From the NCBI GenBank assembly GCA_031273985.1, contig JAISQV010000037.1:1-9496 (forward strand): a DNA stretch of 9,496 nucleotides. The letters run 5' to 3'. This stretch comes from Spirochaetaceae bacterium (GTDB lineage Bacteria; Spirochaetota; Spirochaetia; Treponematales; Breznakiellaceae). This document shows, piece by piece, positions 7,155 through 9,496 of this stretch (within the stretch, counting starts at the first letter, position 1; every line of letters begins with the position of its first letter). The position numbers and the translations under genes are program-made. A model generated the notes under the pieces. The model saw nothing but the letters and a program-made list of their open reading frames with translations, did no database searches and was not told where the DNA came from.

Positions 7155-7180
7155 CCTCTACTTTTCCTCTACTTTTCCTC
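7155..7180. repeat. Tandem repeat, 11-bp unit
   Basis: The unit CCTCTACTTTT occurs at 7155-7165 and 7166-7176, followed by a partial copy (CCTC). Its ACTTTTCC is complementary to GGAAAAGT in the neighbouring 16-bp repeat, so the two sets can form alternative hairpins. Confidence 0.85.
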
Positions 7181-7215
7181 AGTTCCATAGCGGAAAAGTT
7201 CCATAGCGGAAAAGT
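7181..7215. repeat. Tandem repeat, 16-bp unit
   Basis: The unit AGTTCCATAGCGGAAA occurs twice without mismatch (7181-7196 and 7197-7212), followed by AGT. It abuts the 11-bp tandem repeat. Copy number may vary between strains because both arrays are perfect. Confidence 0.88.
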
Positions 7216-7297
7216 GCTCTTTGTGTTCGTCGTGGTTATTCTTCTTTCGCGTTTATGCAACGCAAAGCGCAAACTCCGGGAAGGGGCGGGGGGCGTT

Positions 7298-7388
7298 ACG
7301 GGGGGCTGGCCCCCCGTAGTGGGGGTAGCCGGAGACCCCGCAGGGCCGCAGGCCCGAGGAGGCTCCGGCGCAGGGGGCTCGGCCCCCT
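7298..7388. repeat. GC-rich hairpin cluster, copy 2 of the dispersed repeat
   Basis: Three hairpins follow one another: ACGGGGGGC/GCCCCCCGT (7298-7306 and 7309-7317), GGGCC GCA GGCCC (7343-7355) and AGGGGGC TCG GCCCCCT (7372-7388). Bases 7318-7339 match copy 1 in inverted orientation. The last hairpin lies 28 bp past the rfbA stop on the minus strand and could slow or stop transcription, though it has no U-run there. Confidence 0.65.
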
Positions 7389-7415
7389 TCTGCTGATTCT
7401 TCTATTCTCTGGCAG

Positions 7416-8294
7416 CTATGGGCCGGTCTGCGCTATGTAGCTGAGGTACGCGCCGTACTCGGTCTTGTAGGTCCCGGCGAGGGCGAGCAGGCTTTCGCGG
7501 CTTATCCAGCCGTTGGTGAAGGCGATTTCTTCGATGCAGGATACGTACATTCCCTGGCGGCGCTGGATGGTGGCGATGAAGTTGGAGGCTTCGAGGAGGC
7601 CGTCGTAGGTGCCCGTGTCGAGCCAGGCCATGCCGCGCCCCAGGACTTCCACGGAGAGGCGGCCCTGTTCGAGGTACGCATTGTTGACGCCGGTTATTTC
7701 GATTTCGCCGCGTGCGGAGGGCTTGAGGCTCCGCGCTATATCCGTTACGCCGCCGTCGTAGAAGTAGAGGCCCGGTACGGCGTAGTGGGAGCGGGGGGCC
7801 GCGGGTTTTTCTTCGATGGAGAGGGCCCGGCCCCGGCTGTCGAATTCCACGACCCCGTAGGCGGCGGGGTCCTTGACGTAGTAGCCGAAGATTGCCGCGC
7901 CGCCCTCCCCTTCCACCAGGCGGACGGCGTTCCGCAGGGTGGCGCTGAAGCCCCGGCCATAGAATACATTGTCCCCGAGGACCAGCGCCGAAGGGCCGCC
8001 CTCCAGGAAGCCCGCCCCTATGATGAAGGCGTCCGCCAGGCCCCGGGGGTTTTCCTGGGCCGCGTACTCGAAGCGCATACCGAGGGATTCGCCGCCGCCG
8101 AATAACTCTCTGAACAGGGGCAGGTCCCGGGGCGTAGAGATGATGAGCGCCTCCCGGATTCCGGCAAGCATCAGGACCGACAGGGGGTAGTAGATCATGG
8201 GCTTGTCGTAGAGGGGGAGTATCTGTTTTGAGACGGCCCTGGTGAGGGGGTAGAGTCTGGTGCCGGCGCCGCCGGCAAGGATGATGCCTTTCAT
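7416..8294 (-). CDS. rfbA: Glucose-1-phosphate thymidylyltransferase
   Basis: RfbA (RmlA) joins dTTP and glucose-1-phosphate to give dTDP-glucose, the committed first step of dTDP-rhamnose synthesis, in the cytosol. The nucleotide-binding GGAGTRLYPLT is at residues 8-18, followed by SKQILPLYDKPMIYYPLS (22-39), a near-invariant stretch. The metal-binding aspartate is D108 in LGDNVFYG, EEKP is at 161-164, EIEITGVN at 197-204, and LDTGT (225-229) carries the second metal ligand. The length, 292 residues, is that of the short RmlA class. The ATG start is fixed by the N-terminal MKGIILAGG. It lies 13 bp after the vanZ-like stop with no clear ribosome binding site, so reinitiation after vanZ is possible. 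Unlike in many operons, it is separated from rfbC by a 541-bp repeat-rich gap. Confidence 0.96.
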   Translation of the reverse strand: MKGIILAGGAGTRLYPLTRAVSKQILPLYDKPMIYYPLSVLMLAGIREALIISTPRDLPLFRELFGGGESLGMRFEYAAQENPRGLADAFIIGAGFLEGGPSALVLGDNVFYGRGFSATLRNAVRLVEGEGGAAIFGYYVKDPAAYGVVEFDSRGRALSIEEKPAAPRSHYAVPGLYFYDGGVTDIARSLKPSARGEIEITGVNNAYLEQGRLSVEVLGRGMAWLDTGTYDGLLEASNFIATIQRRQGMYVSCIEEIAFTNGWISRESLLALAGTYKTEYGAYLSYIAQTGP

Positions 8295-8307
8295 GTCGTA
8301 GAGGGTA

Positions 8308-8703
8308 TCAGGGGGAGCGGCGGGAGCTCAGGGCGGCGGAAAGGGCAAGGGCCGCAACGCCCAGCGCGGCGCCGGCCACATCGGCGAACCAGTCCCGGAG
8401 GCTGCAGTTCCGGCCCGGCACGAAGGATTGGTGCACTTCATCGATGATCCCGTAGGCCGCGGCAAGGAGGAAGGTGATGAGCGCCGCCCAGGGACACCGC
8501 TTTCGCCAGGGCCGCTGCCACGATTCACGGGAAAACCAGAGGCCCAGGGTAAGGGCAAGGACCAGGTAGGCCAGGAAGTGCTGGAGTTTGTCAAAACCCA
8601 GGATGCCCTTTGGCCTGGGGAGGGTGCTCCGGGAGGAAAGAATCCAGATGCCTCCGGCCACGAGCAGCGCGGGCAGCCGTTTGAGTAGAGCCTTGCGTTC
8701 CAT
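8308..8703 (-). CDS. VanZ-family membrane protein
   Basis: This 131-residue protein matches the VanZ-like family: SSRSTLPRP near residues 23-31, FDKLQHFLAYLVLAL (37-51), DEVHQSFVPGR (88-98) and a following D104 in SLRDWFADVAGAALG. Four hydrophobic segments (about 8-23, 40-57, 72-87 and 105-125) suggest four transmembrane helices. VanZ itself raises teicoplanin resistance when overexpressed; most homologues have no known biochemical role, so resistance should not be assumed here. It is the first gene ahead of rfbA, 13 bp apart and probably co-transcribed, which suggests a cell-envelope role. The ATG has no obvious Shine-Dalgarno sequence, so the start is moderately certain. Confidence 0.87.
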   Translation of the reverse strand: MERKALLKRLPALLVAGGIWILSSRSTLPRPKGILGFDKLQHFLAYLVLALTLGLWFSRESWQRPWRKRCPWAALITFLLAAAYGIIDEVHQSFVPGRNCSLRDWFADVAGAALGVAALALSAALSSRRSP

Positions 8704-8884
8704 GAGCAGCAGAATACCCCCGATGCACCCGGTCCGGGAATCCCCGGTAAGACCCGGCGAATCCGGTACTCCGCCGAATGCAGCAATCCTTCCCTGATAG
8801 GGGCCCCGGCAGCCGCCGCAACAGGCTTGCCCGGACCTGCGGACGGGTAGCCCCGCGCGCCACAGCGCTCTTTATTCCGCGATT

Positions 8885-8918
8885 ATTTTACCCTAACACG
8901 GCGCTAGCTCTCTTGCAA
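8885..8918 (-). promoter_or_regulatory. Weak candidate promoter for vanZ-rfbA
   Basis: On the minus strand TTGCAA (8913-8918) is followed after 17 bases by TAGGGT, running into TAAAAT (8885-8890). The -10 match is poor and the two possible spacers (17 and 22) do not favour one reading. The AT-rich patch 8880-8895 is the most promoter-like part of the otherwise GC-rich 180 bp upstream of vanZ. Confidence 0.2.
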
Positions 8919-8921
8919 GAG
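8910..8921. promoter_or_regulatory. 12-bp perfect palindrome
   Basis: CTCTTGCAAGAG reads the same on both strands. It overlaps the weak minus-strand promoter candidate upstream of vanZ-rfbA, a position suited to an operator. No regulator gene is in the window. Confidence 0.3.
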
Positions 8922-8933
8922 CCTGCACAGAAG

Positions 8934-8952
8934 TTGTTCAATGTTTGAACAA
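8934..8952. promoter_or_regulatory. 19-bp inverted repeat, possible operator
   Basis: TTGTTCA (8934-8940) and TGAACAA (8946-8952) are perfect 7-bp arms around a 5-base spacer. The site lies between the divergent vanZ-rfbA genes and the plus-strand transcript, 55 bp upstream of the latter's -35 element. The size and symmetry fit a dimeric helix-turn-helix repressor site; a small hairpin is the alternative. Confidence 0.4.
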
Positions 8953-9006
8953 ATGATCCGCCGCAGGGACAAAAAGCATTTTCCCCCAAATAATATTATT
9001 TTTTTC

Positions 9007-9034
9007 TTGCATTTCAGGCCTGGTTCTCTATACT
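9007..9034 (+). promoter_or_regulatory. Candidate sigma-70 promoter for plus-strand RNA
   Basis: TTGCAT (9007-9012) and TATACT (9029-9034) are separated by 16 bases. The -10 matches the consensus at five of six positions; the -35 keeps only TTG. An AT-rich tract lies just upstream (8990-9005). Transcription would begin near 9041 and run into the terminator at 9254-9280. Confidence 0.5.
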
Positions 9035-9114
9035 TTTTAAGTAGCAGAATGTGGCGGCGAAAAGCCGCAACCTGCCGGGATAGGCCGGCGGGAAAACAGC
9101 CTGGGGAGGCCGCT

Positions 9115-9153
9115 ATGGAAAATCCGCCCGATGAAAGGGGGCTGGCAGCTTGA
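9115..9153 (+). CDS. Possible 12-residue leader peptide
   Basis: An ATG at 9115 opens a 12-codon frame (MENPPDERGLAA, stop TGA) and is preceded by GGGGAGG (9103-9109) at 5 bases, the best Shine-Dalgarno sequence in the window. It lies within the plus-strand structured RNA, upstream of its terminator, as a leader peptide would. There is no run of one amino acid that would mark classical attenuation. The match could also be part of the RNA fold. Confidence 0.25.
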   Translation: MENPPDERGLAA

Positions 9154-9253
9154 GGGCGCCGGCCTGTGCAGAGACAGTTTGTAACGATAAGCACCTTTGG
9201 TGAAACAATGCTCAAGAGGAGCATACCCCGCATAATAAAGAGGGGGATAAGGA

Positions 9254-9280
9254 GGGCCGGATATTCCGGCCCTTTTTTTT
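9254..9280 (+). terminator. Intrinsic (Rho-independent) terminator
   Basis: GGGCCGGA (9254-9261) and TCCGGCCC (9265-9272) form a perfect 8-bp stem with a 3-base loop, followed at once by eight T residues (9273-9280). The orientation is plus strand, ending the transcript that starts near 9041. It is by far the clearest terminator in the window. Confidence 0.9.
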
Positions 9281-9379
9281 ACCCCCGCCGCGCCCCCAAC
9301 CCCCCGAAGAATCCGCTCACCAGTTCGCGGGGACCCCCGTAGCGCCCCGCGCTGGGGATGCGCCCCCCTCCTTTCTCCC
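9281..9379. other. GC-rich intergenic stretch, possible third copy of dispersed repeat
   Basis: This C/G-rich stretch has no gene. CCCCGTAGCGCCCCGCGCT (9336-9354) resembles a segment of copy 1 (CCCCGCAACGCCCCGTACT, from 2718) at 15 of 19 positions. The resemblance may partly reflect base composition. Confidence 0.3.
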
Positions 9380-9496
9380 CAGGAATTCTAAGTTTGAAAA
9401 CTTAGGCATTTCTATCCAAAAACCACTCAAATTATTCATAATTTGAGTGGTTTTTACCTTAGCCTGCCACCCCTTCCAGTCAGGAATTCTAAGTTT
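9380..9496. repeat. Direct repeat at contig end, period 101 bp
   Basis: CAGGAATTCTAAGTTT occurs at 9380-9395 and again at 9481-9496, where the contig stops. In the first copy CTAAGTTT is followed after two bases by its complement AAACTTAG (9388-9405), forming a small hairpin. The contig ending inside the second copy suggests that assembly failed in a repeat. Confidence 0.75.
9418..9455. repeat. Perfect 17-bp inverted repeat (hairpin, possible bidirectional terminator)
   Basis: AAAAACCACTCAAATTA (9418-9434) and its exact complement (9439-9455) enclose a 4-base loop. Because the arms begin with A5 and end with T5, the stem reads as a terminator-like hairpin on either strand. It lies between the two direct-repeat copies and could end transcripts from genes beyond the contig end. 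Confidence 0.75.

Larger units (their letters stand above)
7043..7244. repeat. Inverted-repeat-bounded element (MITE-like)
   Basis: The left end (7043-7076) and right end (7214-7244) are imperfect inverted copies sharing the blocks GAAGAAT, TAACCAC and CACAAAG, with small gaps between them. The interior of about 137 bp holds the tandem repeats at 7155-7215. The wording AACCACAAAGGCGCACAAAGG belongs to a type of intergenic repeat common in several bacterial groups. There is no transposase. It sits inside what would otherwise be a continuous rhamnose operon. Confidence 0.5.
6875..7415. other. Repeat- and hairpin-filled gap splitting rfbA from rfbC
   Basis: I see no gene in these 541 bases; open frames here are short and compositionally odd. 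In order it holds an inverted repeat upstream of rfbC (6924-6942), a nested hairpin (6974-7018), an inverted-repeat element with two sets of tandem repeats (7043-7244), and a cluster of GC-rich hairpins (7298-7388) directly after the rfbA stop. The gap means rfbC, rfbD, rfbB and the epimerase probably have their own promoter here, but I could not pick a convincing one. Confidence 0.6.
9041..9280 (+). ncRNA. Putative structured non-coding RNA or leader, unknown family
   Basis: A promoter, about 240 bases with several strong hairpins and an intrinsic terminator make a self-contained plus-strand unit without a convincing protein. Hairpins seen: GCGGC GAAAA GCCGC (9054-9068); an 8-bp stem, 9071-9078 with 9085-9092 and one G-U pair; CACC TTT GGTG (9192-9202); and ATGCTC AAGAG GAGCAT (9208-9224). 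CAGCC (9097-9101) can pair with GGCTG (9140-9144) to close a larger domain. I checked by eye for tmRNA, RNase P RNA, SRP RNA, 6S RNA and common riboswitch cores and recognised none. It could be a small regulatory RNA or an attenuator leader for a gene beyond the contig end. Confidence 0.4.

Noticed and set aside
7155..7215. CRISPR-like array
   Set aside because: The repeats are directly adjacent tandem copies of 11 and 16 bp without spacers, and no cas gene is present.
7214..7440. Two short plus-strand frames of about 60 codons
   Set aside because: They translate GC hairpin repeats and overlap the rfbA end.
8328..8863. Minus-strand open frames overlapping the vanZ-like gene
   Set aside because: They are out of frame with the VanZ motifs and have Arg/Gly/Pro-rich shadow composition.
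8904..9233. 109-codon minus-strand open frame
   Set aside because: It is antisense to a plus-strand promoter, RNA hairpins and terminator; the sequence has no family motif and no ribosome binding site that I could see.

Overview
This is a GC-rich (roughly 58-60%) bacterial contig in which every confident gene lies on the minus strand. The core is a nucleotide-sugar cluster: rfbA, rfbC, rfbD and rfbB (all four steps of dTDP-L-rhamnose synthesis), followed by a UDP-glucuronate 4-epimerase. Upstream of rfbA is a VanZ-family membrane protein. Downstream of the epimerase, across a repeat-bearing gap, is a large SNF2-type helicase that runs off the left end. The repeat-rich gaps, frequent GTG starts and general look of the proteins would fit a host-associated spirochete (Treponema-like), but this is an impression and no marker gene is present to test it.

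Layout from right to left, in the direction of transcription: the contig end has a direct repeat and a perfect 17-bp-arm hairpin (9380-9496); a plus-strand unit with promoter, structured RNA and strong terminator (9007-9280) has no recognisable protein; a gap with two palindromes follows; then vanZ-like (8308-8703) and rfbA (7416-8294), 13 bp apart. A 541-bp gap (6875-7415) filled with hairpins, tandem repeats and an inverted-repeat element separates rfbA from the rest. Then come rfbC fused to a nucleotidyltransferase domain (6002-6874), rfbD (to 5021), rfbB (3990-5024) and the epimerase (2953-3993). The last three are joined by two GTGA stop/start overlaps. A second repeat-filled gap (2599-2952) precedes the SNF2 gene (36-2598).

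How the genes work together: RfbA makes dTDP-glucose, RfbB dehydrates it, RfbC epimerises it and RfbD reduces it to dTDP-L-rhamnose. The 4-epimerase would supply UDP-galacturonate. Together they look like precursor supply for a surface polysaccharide. No glycosyltransferase, flippase or polymerase is in the window, so the polymer is unknown.

Two cautions matter most. Bases 1-35 are Illumina adapter, not genome, so the last residues and stop codon of the SNF2 reading frame are artificial. The contig also stops inside a repeat at its right end. The most biologically unusual item is the in-frame fusion of a complete RfbC to what looks like a complete MNT-type nucleotidyltransferase. I did not find a convincing new multi-gene system.
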